Positions 20,015-32,011 of a DNA stretch of 64,000 nucleotides are shown here, piece after piece. Both the position numbers and the translations under genes were made by a program. Each line of letters begins with the position of its first letter. Positions within the stretch are counted from its first letter, which is position 1. The notes under the pieces are model-generated. The model saw only the letters and a program-made list of their open reading frames with translations, was not told the origin of the DNA and did no database searches. The stretch is from the NCBI RefSeq assembly GCF_000203815.1, contig NW_004457639.1:1798001-1862000 (forward strand). The letters run 5' to 3'. The stretch comes from Cavenderia fasciculata. Taxonomy: Eukaryota; Evosea; Eumycetozoa; Acytosteliales; Cavenderiaceae.

Positions 20015-23000
20015 ATGAATAACGGATTACATAAATTATTTCAATCAGTTATGAATATCAATAACCAAAATCAACAACAACAAGATGGTGAACAACAGCA
20101 ACAAGAGACATCTACATCTACTACAACAACTACAACTACAAATGAAGATGAGAATAATGTAATGAGATTCTTTAACAAGTTGACACCACCAACAACTAAT
20201 CCAACAACAACAACAACAAATACACAACAACCATCACCACCTATTGAACAACAACAACAACAACAAGAAATGTTAACACCATCAAAGAAACCATTAAAAT
20301 CATCAATTGGAGGAGGTGTATTACCAAAGTATGTAAACCCAAACTCTTACAACTCTTTATTCTTTTCATTTTATTTACTTTTTACTTCTTTTTTTTTTTT
20401 TACTTTAGTTTAAGTTTTGAACAATCAAATAATATTACAACAAGTCATAATGGAGTTTATTTAAATGGAAATGAAATTACAATTGATCAATCAATAGCAA
20501 TGAAATATATTTCAGATTTGGAGAGTCAAACGATAACCATTATTCCATCGTCATTAAAATATCTTTGGGGAAGATTGATATCGGTCAACAATAATTACAT
20601 TTGCTATGCTGTCAAGGGTGAAAAGATACGTGTACTTGAAAGATCGAGTTCACAAAAGGCACTGATTAAAGATATCGTTGGTACAATCACTGACATGCAA
20701 TTCTTTAACGACCAGTCCAATCTATTGGCCTGTGTCACTGATAGTGGAGCACTCTATGTCTATGACATTGAATCAAATCCATCAACTGCCGGTGCCATCT
20801 CTACTCAACTGTGTCTCTTTTCTACGACTGCAGTCTCTGCCGATGTTAACCCACAAATGTTGCCCAAGGTATGTTGGTGTGGTCCAACACGAATTGCCAT
20901 TGGAGGAAGTGGAGTGGCTGCTCTCAGTATAGTTGACTTTTCAACATCACAACAACAACCATCCATCCTCTCGATCGCCGTACAAGCCGGTGCCAATATC
21001 AATGCTCTTGCATACAATCCATCCAACTCTATTCTCGCATACGGTGGTGCAAATGGATCGGTTGGATTGATCGACCTCAATGCCACCTCGCTAAAGAGTA
21101 GCACAACATCATTGTCAACAGAAGAGATTCACTTTGTATCGTTTATTGGACAAGGAGATCATTTGATTGTAGCAAGTCGTGGTAATCGTGACATATCAGT
21201 GGTCAAGATTGACGGTTGGAAAGTTGTACAAAAGGTTACCATCCAAAATGGAGGTGACCAACCATGTCTATTAAATTCAGTAGATCAATACCTATTTGTC
21301 ATTCATACTGGTTGTTCAAGAGGTTATGTTTTACATTTTGATCAACAATTAGAACAACAACAATCGACCTCCGAGACAACTCCACACTTTGATTATATTA
21401 CAGAGTTTGATGTTAAAAAGCCAGTACTTAGTTACACTGTAAAATCAATCACATCGACTCCAGTCGCCCGTACTTCAATGCGTGAAGAGAGAAAGGAAAA
21501 GAAATTTACAATCTATTCTGTTCAAGGTCATGCTATCCTCTTTCACAGTATCCAACTATCTCAAGCCTATTTGGAATCTGATATTTATAATGATAGAGAT
21601 GGTCAAACTATTGGTCAAAAATTAACCGCTGCCACCTCTGTCGCTGTTTCATCTCCACCATTACCACCAGCAACAACCGAACAAGATATATTGGAATTGC
21701 TCACACCAGGAAAATTACTTGTAAATATTCCTTCATCTCCACCACCAGTATCACTTCCAGATCCAACCAAAGATTTGAAAGATTTATTATCCTCTACTAC
21801 AACAAATGTTTCATCGCTAAAGTCTCATGTTGAAGTTAATATTTCTCCAGAAAATGGTGATGAAAAATCGATACCATCACCATCCTCCTCGTCCAACAAA
21901 AAGAAAAAGGTACCAAAATCTCAATTAACCAAACAGCATCCATCAAGTGAATTGTTACCTTCACCAAAATCATCAGTCTCTCCAAGTATTTCAGAATCAG
22001 ACTTGACATCTGTTGATCAATTACTTAGTCCTGCTAGTTTGGTTAATCAAACTACTTCTCCAACAATCACAAAAAAAAATAATAACGGTACTTCATCACC
22101 ACAACCAATTAAAAAGGAAAAGGAATTGACATCAGCAACTACTACAACTACAACAACATCACCACCAGTTTCTGTTAAACCAAAATCAAAAACACCATCG
22201 ATTAGACCAACACCACTTCAAATTCCAACTGTTAACCCGCCAAGTAGTAGTGGTGGTAGTAGTCTTAGTCTTTCTAATCAATCAATTCTACCAACAACAG
22301 TACAACCGATTCAACCAACAATTCAATCAACAAATCAACAACCAAGTCCAACTCTTCAAGCTTCTCCAATTATTACAAGTACTCCTCCTCCACCACAACA
22401 ATCAACTACTACTATAGTAGATCCAATTGTATCATCATCATCATCATCAAAGTCAACTTCAACTTCTTCAATTGATGAACAAATGATTACAAATTTAATT
22501 CAAACTACAATTAAAAGTAATCTTGAAAAGATGGTAAAAAAGGAAGTTGTACCAGTACTATATAGTCTTGAAAAGTCATTGGGTGTAACTTTTGAACAAT
22601 TGGTTGGAAAGATTGTACAAGAATCTGTTAAAAAGATTGGAACAAAGTCTGAATCTATTCTAAAGACTAGTTTGGATGGATTGAATTCTCAGCTCAAAAC
22701 ATCAACCGTCACTGAAGCCATCGAATCTACGATCAAGCAACAGATTGAAGCTGTATTTTTAGAATATTTTGGACAAGTTTTGGTACCAGGATTTGAAAAG
22801 TCTTGTATGACCATGTTTAAGCACATCTCGGTTGTGTTTGAACGTGGACTTGTCGAAAGTAGTCAGCAATTCCAACTTTCACTACAAGCCCAACAACTTG
22901 CCAGTCAAGTAGCTCTCACTGAACAACTCAAACAACAAAAGGAATCAACCGATCTCATTTTGAATGGTCTATTGCAACAACAACAACAAATGCAAACCGA

Positions 23001-23667
23001 TATGAAACAACTGATGAATATTATTCAATTCCAACAACATCAATTACAACAACAACAACATCAAACAAGTGCACCATCAGTATTCCCAACTTCTACCAAT
23101 AATAATAATATGTCATCACCACATCAAAATATGATGAATCTTTATAATAGTCCAGGTCAACAACAACAACAACAACCAAATGCATCAATGTTTCCTCAAC
23201 ATTTAGGATTTCAACAACAACAACCTCAACAACCTCAACAAACATTTTCACCAACCATCAAACCAGTATCATCATTAATTTATCCAGAATTGAAAATATT
23301 TATTGAATCTGGAGATTATTCGAGTGCCTTTAACTTTGCATTGAATGCATCAAACTTGACCATGGTAGTTGACCTCTGTTCAGTATTGGATCCAACCGAG
23401 GTGTATGGACGCAAGAACCTTCAAAACCCAACCATCATTTCATTGATCCAACAACTATCATTTGACCTCAACAATGAAACCGACCTCAAATTGAAATGGA
23501 TCAAGGAGAGTATCTTTCAATTGGACCCAAATCATACCTCTATCGCCGAGATTGTTAGAAAAGTCTTGCTACCAATTAAATTAAAAATAGAATCTCAACC
23601 CCATATCTTGGCTAAAGAATATTATACTCATCCTATACTTTCAGCTTTAAAAATAATTTTAAAATAA
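20015..23667 (+). CDS. edc4: EDC4/Ge-1, mRNA decapping scaffold
   Basis: Exons 20015-20328 and 20409-23667 (intron GTATGT...TTTAG, joining LP-N-LSFEQSNN) encode 1190 aa. After a Gln/Thr-rich head comes a WD40-like region (about residues 135-470, with YVYDIES and LAYGGANGSVGLIDL) and a long Ser/Pro/Thr linker. A helical segment about 755-890 contains QLxQQ coiled-coil repeats, and the Ge-1 C-terminal helical domain follows (LKIFIESGDYSSAFNFALN onward, about 1060-1190). EDC4 binds Dcp1/Dcp2 in P-bodies and promotes 5' decapping of mRNA. The domain order and closing domain are diagnostic; the linker is too variable to compare. Confidence 0.88.
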
Positions 23668-23885
23668 ATAAATAAAGACCAAAGGTTAGGTTGTGTGAAA
23701 TTCACAATCAAAACGAATTTTTGTATATGAAAGGGTAACGAAAAAAAATAGAAATTTTTTAATAATCAAACGAAAGAGCGAATCTTCAAAGACATGAAAG
23801 TATAGTTTAGTTTACTCACATCACAACACCCTCACCCCCTCTATATTACCAATCTATACTCTTTAAAAAGAGTTTGAACCATTAT

Positions 23886-26489
23886 ATGTCATCAAAGAAT
23901 GTATCAGATACAAACCCAAAAACAATGTCAACCACTTCTTCCGCTTCTTCAAAGTCAAATATAGCAAATAGTAGTAGTACTGATGAACCTCCATCATCAT
24001 CTAATAATAATAATAAGACTACCACAGGAGCAGCAACAACAATAACCAATATGACAAGACAGAGTACAACAACCAAACCAACACAAAGAGCAAATGTAAA
24101 TCCATCACCAATGATCAATACAGTATATATACCACAACCACCACCACCATCGACAATAGTAACAAGACCAATGTATGCAAGTTCTCAACTTAGACCAACT
24201 ATTCCACCATCACTGTCGTCAAGTACTCTGACAAAACCGACGACCAACACAATGATAATGAACTCCTCTAAACCTATGGGTGTACCAACAACAACAACAT
24301 CAACGGCTCCGAGAACTGTATCCACTCCATGTACTGGAAAGTGTTGTGTTGGACCGAGACCTCTAAATGGACAATCGACCACTTATTCATCAGTGTCACC
24401 CTATAGACCACCAAATACAATTGCAAGACAGTCGGTCTCTTCTCCTCCCCCTCCTTATTCAAAACCAACAACAATGAGTTCACCTGTAGGAAATAATACT
24501 GCCTATAGTTATAAATCAATCCCAAACAACAATAGTAATAACAACATGGTCAATAGAGCACCCCCTTTACCACCAACATCAATAGTACCAAATAATAAGC
24601 CTATCATCCCACCATCGACACAATCATCTCATTATATACAACAACAACAAAGTTTATCAAAATCGATGCCAGCTGTTCCAAATGTTTATACTCCTCCACC
24701 TCCCCCTCCTTCCTCACTTTATCAAAATCCTCAAACCAATTCAACAAAATCAAAACCATTAGCGGCTACTGCTACTGCTACTGCTGCTGCTGTTGTTTCG
24801 TCAATTGAAAGACCAGTAGCAACTAAAAATATAGTAGCGATAAACTATAATAATCTTTCAGTGGTTGATGGAAAATATCTAAAAACAGAAGCATCACCAA
24901 GACTCTACCATTGTATACCTGCACCAAATGTAAACATTGTCGAAAACAATCGTGGCAGTGATGTACCAATGAGCTTGGAATATATTTTGGACCTTCCCAT
25001 TCTACATGATGAACCATCATCAAAATCAAATCCCACTTGGGGTCGTTTAATTTTAGATGCTCTAAGAAGAGTTGCAACAAATCAAAAAGCTACCAGAGTA
25101 TGTTTCTATCTATATATTAGAATTTGATCAATTGATAATAATTATCTTTCTCTATTTCCTTTCAAAAAGATAACAGAAAGATTAAAATTGGATCAAATGA
25201 ACAAGGATCATGAATCAAAATCACCACAAGATAAAATGGATTGGAAGAATGGATTATTAAATGATGCTCAATATCAATATTTACTCCAAGTGCTATCAAA
25301 CAATGTAGATTTTCCTTCTGCAAGTCAAGTGGGTTATAAATATGCAAATGATACATCTGCATCAATACCTCTTCAATACAATAATAATTTATATCAAACT
25401 CATCAACCATCAATCCAACATACTATACAACAAACATTTCAACAACATCACCAACCTCCTCCTCCACAACCTATTACAACACCTATTCCAATTCAAATTC
25501 AAACTCCAGTTCAAATTCCAAAGACTCCAAAAGCTCCAACTCAAAACAAGTTGACTTCTTCTTCTTCTTCCTCTACTACTAGTACAACAACAACAACAAT
25601 AACACCACCACCTAAATTACAGACAACAACAGTTCCAACATTAAATACTTCTCATCAAACTATTGTTGCTCCACCTGTTTTGCCAATTACACACCAACAA
25701 ACATCTACTTCAAAACCACAGAGTATTTATTATCAAAGCCAACCATCTCCTTCGTCAGATGTTTCCTCTCCACCTTCTCCACACACTCAACAACAACAAC
25801 AACAACCTTTACCAATTCAACAACAAACTTTACCAATCCAAGAGCACCAACAATATGTTAAACATCAACCACCACAGCACCAACAACAACCTCAACAACA
25901 ACCTATTCAACAACCTATTCAATCGCAACAACAAATACCAACAATTGAATATCAATTTCAGCCACTGGAAATTAATTTTGATCATTATATTCCACCGCCT
26001 ACAACAATTTTATCAAACGATAATGAGGCAATATATAATTATGATTCAACCATTTCAACCGATTCTTCTTCAAATAATACACCAAATATAGATCAATCAT
26101 ATGATACTATGAACACCAACCACCTTGTAGATAGTAGTACAACAACAACGACAACAACTGAACATTTTCACATTATACAACAACCCGACAATTCTACTTC
26201 TACAGATTTTACACAATCTCATATTTTAAATGGAGATACTATATCACTTTCATCTTCAGTCTCTTCACCAGAATTAAATGATCATCATATGGTAGGTCAA
26301 AATTTTGACATTGGAATGATAATGGAAATCATCAATGCTCCACTTTCAACCACCAAAAAGAGAAAGTTGGATGATTTGGGCGGTATCATTGATGATTCTC
26401 CGACACATTTGTATGCAACAACTGACTGTTATGATAATTATTGTCCAATCTCTTATCCTTCAGGTGGCTTTAGCCCCTCAAATGGTTAA
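23886..26489 (+). CDS. Low-complexity Pro/Gln/Ser/Thr-rich protein
   Basis: Exons 23886-25097 and 25170-26489 join in phase 0 (ATR-ITERLK) for 843 aa, starting MSSKNVSDTNPK. Most of it is Pro, Gln, Ser, Thr and Asn runs. One region, about residues 318-455, looks folded and spans the splice junction: it includes VVDGKYLKTEASPRLYHCI, TWGRLILDALRRVATNQ and DWKNGLLNDAQYQYLLQVL. A basic KKRKLDD near residue 803 could be a nuclear signal. Poly-Gln and Pro-rich activator-like composition with a small conserved core would fit a transcription regulator, but no family was recognised and that role is a guess. Confidence 0.65.
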
Positions 26490-26556
26490 AAAAAAAAAAA
26501 GAATAAATTGGTAAAAAATGTAAATTTTTCCATTATCGAAAATATTATTTTATTAC

Positions 26557-26593
<37 letters not shown>

Positions 26594-26594
<1 letters not shown>

Positions 26595-27786
26595 TAAATT
26601 TGATTTATGATAACATATCCATCATTGCCACCAATTGCAATTCTATTGGATCAAAGAGGAATTGAAAATGTTAGTACATTTCTTATTATTCAACTGTGAG
26701 TTCTATTAGATTGAACTTACGATTTATTATCTGGAGAGAAAGAAATAGAGTATGAGGGATCATCATGACCCTTTATCTCTGCTACTTGTTGTGTGTTGTC
26801 AAGGTTGAATAGTCGGATATTGAATTGTAAATCATCTTGTTTGTCTCTTCTTGAATAAGAATAATCTGGTGTGGTTCCTGTTGCAAAAGCAATCATCTAA
26901 AGGTCGAGTTAAATAGATTTGTGAATTAATACATTGCATTATTGATGACAGATACTTGTGTGGTCAATATAGCTCACTTACGGGAGGAGTAGTAGATGAT
27001 GTAGTCGTATCGTTGACACTGCGACCAATGCTAAATGAACGAATGAACCTCCAAGTATTGTTTTCATACAATCTGACGATACCACCGCGGGTTACAACCA
27101 TACTTTGGTCTCTGGTCCATTTGATTCTGCCACACGCACTTCCCTCGACAATCAAGTGACCAATTCTCTCTTGTCTACATCAAAGATATGAATTCTGCCA
27201 TTACAATGACCCAATATATACTTGTTCGATGGTGACCAGCTAACACAAGTATATTGGGGTGGTGCATGTCCTGGGGCCTGGTTCTCTGTTAAAGTAAACA
27301 AAGGTGTCACTATATTTAAATTACAAGGGAGGAAGTAAATGTTTACAAAGATTCTGTTGTAGTTGCAATTGGGTATAGTAGATAATTACATTTCTTTTCA
27401 TTATCTGGATCAAAAGAGCACACTTTGATCTTTGATTGAATTTAGCCGACACTGCGATACGAGAATGCGATATGTGTATCTCCGTGAGAGAACTCAACAC
27501 AATTAATAAAGGTATTGGGCTCACAATCGATAACCTCTAATAACTCACCAGAGACTGCCGTACCCCATAAATACACTGAGTATCTTGAAGTTGAAACCAT
27601 ATACCTAGAGTCTTGAGTGATACTGATTGATCCGACTGAATCGGGGTGAGTAAACTTGTTGACGAGTAAACCATTCGAGGTATCCCATTGAGACACGTTC
27701 TCATCATGTGATGCAACGAATAGTCTATCACCTTGTCTATTATATTTTAAATCTGTGATTCTTGCTTGATGAAAATCTAATATCAT
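26594..27786 (-). pseudogene. eIF3i-like WD40 gene, damaged copy
   Basis: The minus-strand exons are 27786-27347, 27285-26982, 26896-26721 and 26642-26594. The reading resembles translation factor eIF3i/TIF34: ITDLKYNRQGDRLFVASHD, NVSQWDTSNGLLV, then VNDTTTSSTTPP (compare the eIF3i DVTTTS segment), EIKGHDDPSYSISFSPD and IAIGGNDGYVII. Two defects are visible: an in-frame TAA at about 27442-27444 (after SYRSVG), and a one-base loss in the GGTCACTTGA stretch near 27156 where the mirror copy has GGTTCACTTGA and stays open. True eIF3i is essential and is probably elsewhere; this is a fast-diverging paralogue. It forms one arm of an inverted duplication. Confidence 0.7.
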
Positions 27787-29015
27787 AGTTGACTTCTCAC
27801 ATATAACAAAGAGTAATCGGCTACAAGATACTCTGTGCTCTTTTGATCCAGATAATGAAAAGAAATGTAATTATATACCCAATTGGAGCGATTGCAACTA
27901 CAACAGAATCTTTGTAAACATTTACCTCCTACCTTGTAATTTAAATATAGTGACACCTTTGTTTACTTTAACAGAGGCCCAGGACATTCACCACCCCAAT
28001 ATACTTGTGTTAGCTGGTCGCCTTTGAACAAGTATATATTGGGTCATTGTAATGGCAGAATTAATATCTTTGATGTAGAAACGAGAGAATTGGTTCACTT
28101 GATTGTCGAGGGAGGTGTGTGTGGCAGAATCAAATGGACCAGAGACCAAAGTATGGTTGTAACCCGCGGTGGTATCGTCAGATTGTGTGAAAACAATACT
28201 TGGAAGCTCATTCGTTCATTTAGTATTGGTTGCAGCGTCAACGATACAACGACATCATCTACTACTCCTCCCGTAAGTGAGCTATATTGACCACACAAGT
28301 ATCTGTCATCAACAACAATACAATGTATTATTAATTCACAAATCTATTTAACTCGACCTTTAGATGATTGCTTTTGCAGTGGGAGACACACCAGATTATT
28401 CTTATTCAAGAAGAGACAAACAAGATGATTTACAATTCAATATCCGACTATTCAACCTTGACAACACACAACAAGTAGCAGAGATAAAGGGTCATAATGA
28501 TCCATCATACTCTATTTCTTTCTCACCAGATAATAAATCGTAAGTATATAATAGTAATAATAATAATAATAATATTCACTGTTGTCTTTCTCTCATTCTA
28601 TTCCTCTTCTATCGCTCTACCAACTGCGCTATCTACAATAATAATTAATAATAATAATAATATAATAACTGTAGTGTGGTAATGTTAATGACAATATAAC
28701 AACAATAATATAATAATAATATCCTTTATTGAATCTATAACAATACAATTTAAATATAGTTCAAGAAGAGATAAACAAGGTGATTAACAATTCAATATCA
28801 GACTATTCAACCTTGACAATACACATGCCTCATCCTCTATTTCTTTCTCACCAGATAATAAATCGTAAGTATATAATAGTAATAATAATAATAATAATAA
28901 TAAAAATAATTAAAATTAATAGAGTAGGATGCTAATATTTCCTATTCTCTGGTTATATAGAATTGCAATTGGTGGCAGTGATGGATATGTCATCATAAAT
29001 GAAATTAAAAAATCA
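26597..29015. repeat. Inverted duplication around a 411-bp centre
   Basis: The left arm 26597-27422 and right arm 27834-29015 are inverted copies, highly similar over introns as well as exons (for example TGTGCTCTTTTGATCCAG in both, at the inner edges). The right arm is longer by about 350 bases because of an exon duplication and an insertion around 28545-28950. The centre, 27423-27833, is single-copy and holds the start of the minus-strand gene. Similar introns imply a DNA-level duplication and not retrocopying. Confidence 0.85.
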
Positions 29016-29018
29016 TAA
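27834..29018 (+). pseudogene. eIF3i-like WD40 gene, 5'-truncated copy
   Basis: This is the mirror copy of the minus-strand gene. It starts abruptly at 27834 in the second half of that gene's first exon and so lacks the first WD40 blades. Exons are about 27975-28272 (open from about 28022, YILGHCNGRINIFDVETREL), 28364-28539 and 28961-29018, with intact GTAAG/TAG sites. It does not carry the frameshift seen near 27156 in the other copy. Between its last two exons lies a decayed second copy of exon 28364-28539, at 28760-28864. No start codon with upstream blades exists, so an intact product is unlikely, though a short WD40 fragment could be made. Confidence 0.7.
28606..28641 (-). other. tRNA D-arm-like fragment
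   Basis: Read on the minus strand, 28637-28611 gives GATAGCGCAGTTGGTAGAGC followed by GATAGAAG, very close to the A-box and D arm of a tRNA (consensus TAGCTCAGTTGGTAGAGC). No anticodon arm, T arm or acceptor pairing follows, so it is at most a tRNA relic. It sits inside the extra sequence of the right-hand eIF3i-like copy and could mark an old insertion point. Chance resemblance cannot be excluded, although a 16-base near match is suggestive. Confidence 0.35.
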
Positions 29019-29092
29019 AAGAATAGAGAGGATTCAGACTAAGTACTTGTGTACTTGGAAAGAAATAATCAACAATTTCATTCATTTTTATT

Positions 29093-30553
29093 TTAACACT
29101 TGAACAAATTAACAAAATCCAAAACAGAAGTTTGATTGAATTTATCGGTAGTTTTGAATAAATCTTGAATGGCAGATAGGGATTGTTGTGGAACTGGACT
29201 ATCCTTGAGAGCATTAAAGAATTTTGATTCGATCAATGGGAGAGCTTCTTGACGACGACGACGATGACCGATTGGATATTCAACCTCTACATCATCACTG
29301 GTGGTACCGTCCTTGAAGAATATTTGGATACGATTGGCAATGGAACGTTTCTCTGGGTCGAGATAATCGGCAGAGTATTGAGTGTTTTCGACACAGACCA
29401 TCTTGTCACGCAATTGATCGATCGATGTATCGCCAATGGCAACCTTGTCCTCGTAGTGGTCGGCATTGAGATCACCATAGATCATACCTATAGCAGACAT
29501 GTATTGAATGCAATGGTCACGATCGGCTGGGTTGTTGAGTGGTCCCTTTTTGTCAATGATACGAATGGCAGACTCGTGAGTGGTGATGACAATCTTTTCG
29601 ATGGCATCGACACCTCCCTTTTGCTTGTAGAGTGGATGCAAACGAATGGAACATTCAACAGCGGTTTGAGCATGATACTCGGCTGGGTAACTGACCTTGA
29701 AGAGTACATTCTCCATGACATAGCTTCCGTATGGACGTTGGAACTTGAATGTGTTTCCCTTAAAGTGAACGTCATAGAATCCCCAAATCTTGGCAGACAA
29801 GGCAGTTGGATAACCCATCTCACCCTTGAGTGCAAAGAGTGAGAGATGAACAGCACGGCTGGCAGCATCACCAGCAGCCCAACTCTTTCTAGAACCAGTG
29901 TTTGGGAAATGACGGTAGGTACGGAGACTTTGACCATCGACCCAGGCATTTGATACGGCATTGAGTACTTGATCACGTGTGCCACCGAGTAATTGAGCAA
30001 CGACGGCAGTACTAGCGACCTTGACCAAAACGACATGGTCAAGACCGACACGATTGAAACTGTTTTCGAGAGCCAATACACCTTGAATTTCATAGGCCTT
30101 GATCAATGCAACCAATACATCGTTCATGGTCAAAGGTGGTAGACCAACCTTGATGTTTTCTCTAGACTTGTACTCGGCCACAGCCAAGATGGAAGCAAGA
30201 TTGTCAGAAGGATGACCCCATTCACGACCCAACCAAGTGTCATTGAAATCTAGCCATCTATTCATACAACCAATATTAAAGGCAGCTTGTACTGGATCCA
30301 ATACATAGTCTGTACCTGGTACATGACAACCATTTGGTACAACAGTTCCTTCAACAGTTGGACCCATCAACTTTGTACATTCCTTGTACTTTAATGCCAA
30401 CAAACCACAACCAATAGCATCAAACAAAGTTGCCTTTGCAGTACTAAATGATTCATCTGTTGTTGGTTTATAGTTTAATACATAATCTGCTATATCAACA
30501 ATCTCTTGATCCCATTTTTGATTTGAACTAGAACTAAATGTTGTATGTGTCAT
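29093..30553 (-). CDS. prpD: 2-methylcitrate dehydratase, PrpD family
   Basis: An intronless 486-aa gene, the usual PrpD length. PrpD dehydrates 2-methylcitrate in the methylcitrate cycle that burns propionyl-CoA from odd-chain fatty acids and branched amino acids. Recognisable segments are [41 protein letters not shown] (positions about 93-118), [31 protein letters not shown] and [20 protein letters not shown]. The family also includes cis-aconitate decarboxylase and MmgE, but the length and the FNDTWL...GHPSDN stretch favour PrpD. No N-terminal mitochondrial peptide is obvious ([17 protein letters not shown]), so its compartment is open. No cycle partner gene is adjacent. Confidence 0.9.
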   Translation of the reverse strand: MTHTTFSSSSNQKWDQEIVDIADYVLNYKPTTDESFSTAKATLFDAIGCGLLALKYKECTKLMGPTVEGTVVPNGCHVPGTDYVLDPVQAAFNIGCMNRWLDFNDTWLGREWGHPSDNLASILAVAEYKSRENIKVGLPPLTMNDVLVALIKAYEIQGVLALENSFNRVGLDHVVLVKVASTAVVAQLLGGTRDQVLNAVSNAWVDGQSLRTYRHFPNTGSRKSWAAGDAASRAVHLSLFALKGEMGYPTALSAKIWGFYDVHFKGNTFKFQRPYGSYVMENVLFKVSYPAEYHAQTAVECSIRLHPLYKQKGGVDAIEKIVITTHESAIRIIDKKGPLNNPADRDHCIQYMSAIGMIYGDLNADHYEDKVAIGDTSIDQLRDKMVCVENTQYSADYLDPEKRSIANRIQIFFKDGTTSDDVEVEYPIGHRRRRQEALPLIESKFFNALKDSPVPQQSLSAIQDLFKTTDKFNQTSVLDFVNLFKC

Positions 30554-30806
30554 TATAGATATATAGATAGATAGATAGTACTATAAAAAATTTTAACAAT
30601 GATCATGTGATGAACTTCTTGAACAAAGATTGTGTATAAAATTTTATAAAAAAATTAAAAAATTAAAAAGAGATCTTTTGTTTTTTTTGGTCAATGCAAT
30701 CTTTCGATTCCCAAGTCGGGAAATACTAGTATAATAAACACAAATGAGTCATTTTTTTAAAATAAATATTATTGTTGTTTTGGTTTGTTTATTATTTCTT
30801 TTTTTT

Positions 30807-31544
30807 TTAGAGATTAATAACATTTTGTCTTTTTTTTGAACTTTCCAAAGTATTTGAAAGTAACATAACGATGGTCATTGGACCAACACCACCTGGAACT
30901 GGTGTAATTTTACTAGCAACCTCTTTTACATTGACATAATCTACATCACCACACAGCTTACCATCGACAGAGTTCATACCAACATCAATGACAACTGCTC
31001 CCTCCTTGATCCATTCCTTTTTGACAAAACGAGCTTGACCAATCGCTGCAATGACAATATCTGCTTGTTTTACTTGTGATGGTATATCTGGTGTTTTAGA
31101 GTGACAAATAGTGACGGTAGCATCACGATTCATCAACATTAGGGCCACTGGAAGACCAACAATATTAGATCTACCCAATACTACAGCCTTTTTACCAGCA
31201 ATCTCTACACCACTTCTATCCAACATCTCTATGCAACCACGTGGTGTACATGGTTGAAATGTTGCATTTCTTCCACGCATACCAAGTGATCCAATATTAA
31301 TTGGATTGAAACCATCAACATCTTTACTAATATCAATCTCGTTCAATACCGATGCCTCGTTGATATGTGATGGTAATGGTAGTTGAACAAGAATACCATC
31401 TACAGCTTCATCTTGATTATATTTCTTTACAATATCTATTACCTCTTGTTGTGTTGTAGTTCCTGGTAATAAACAATCAATTGATTCAAATCCTAAATCT
31501 GATGCTGTTTTCTTTTTATTTCTAACATAGGTCTAGAAATAGAG

Positions 31545-31580
<36 letters not shown>

Positions 31581-31779
31581 TATTGATATATATATATTTC
31601 TTACTTACATGAGAATCAGGTCTATCACCAACAAGAATAACAACCAAACAAGGAGCACGTTTACCTTGAGCTATCAGCTTTTCAACTTGAATCTTTATAT
31701 CTTTTTTAATATCGGCCGATATGATTCTACCATCTATTATTTTTGGATCAACGTTTGTTGTAGTAGTAGCAGCTGACAT
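30807..31779 (-). CDS. Methylene-THF dehydrogenase/cyclohydrolase
   Basis: Exons 31779-31609 and 31532-30807, joined in phase 0 (DSH-TYVRNKKK), give 298 aa, the size of bifunctional FolD/MTHFD1 N-domain enzymes. It interconverts 5,10-methylene-, methenyl- and 10-formyl-tetrahydrofolate using NAD(P). Signatures: TYVRNKKKTASDLGF with the active-site Lys, VQLPLPSHI, DVDGFNPINIGSL, PCTPRGCIEML, VVLGRSNIVGLPVALML, ATVTICHSKT and TPVPGGVGPMTI. There is no synthetase domain and no obvious targeting peptide. The 76-nt intron contains a TAAG/CTTA tandem repeat (about 31545-31580) forming part of its pyrimidine tract. Confidence 0.95.
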
Positions 31780-32011
31780 GTTATTGAATATAATATGTTT
31801 ATAAAGGAAAGTTGATAATGAACTGTTAGTTTAGTTCGTTTCATTAATATTGATCATTCTTAAAGATGATGATGAATCATCAATTTGTTTTTAATTTTGT
31901 TTTTTTTTTTAAAACAGAATAGCCGCATTTGGCCGAAATTTCATCTTTCATCATTACCGATTTGGGGTTATATATAATTAGTTGTTTGTGTGTGTGTTTA
32001 TTTTACTGTTT

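Noticed and set aside
31545-31580. TAAG tandem array considered as a CRISPR-like or telomeric repeat
   Set aside because: It is a 4-base microsatellite wholly inside the intron of the folate gene; there are no spacers.
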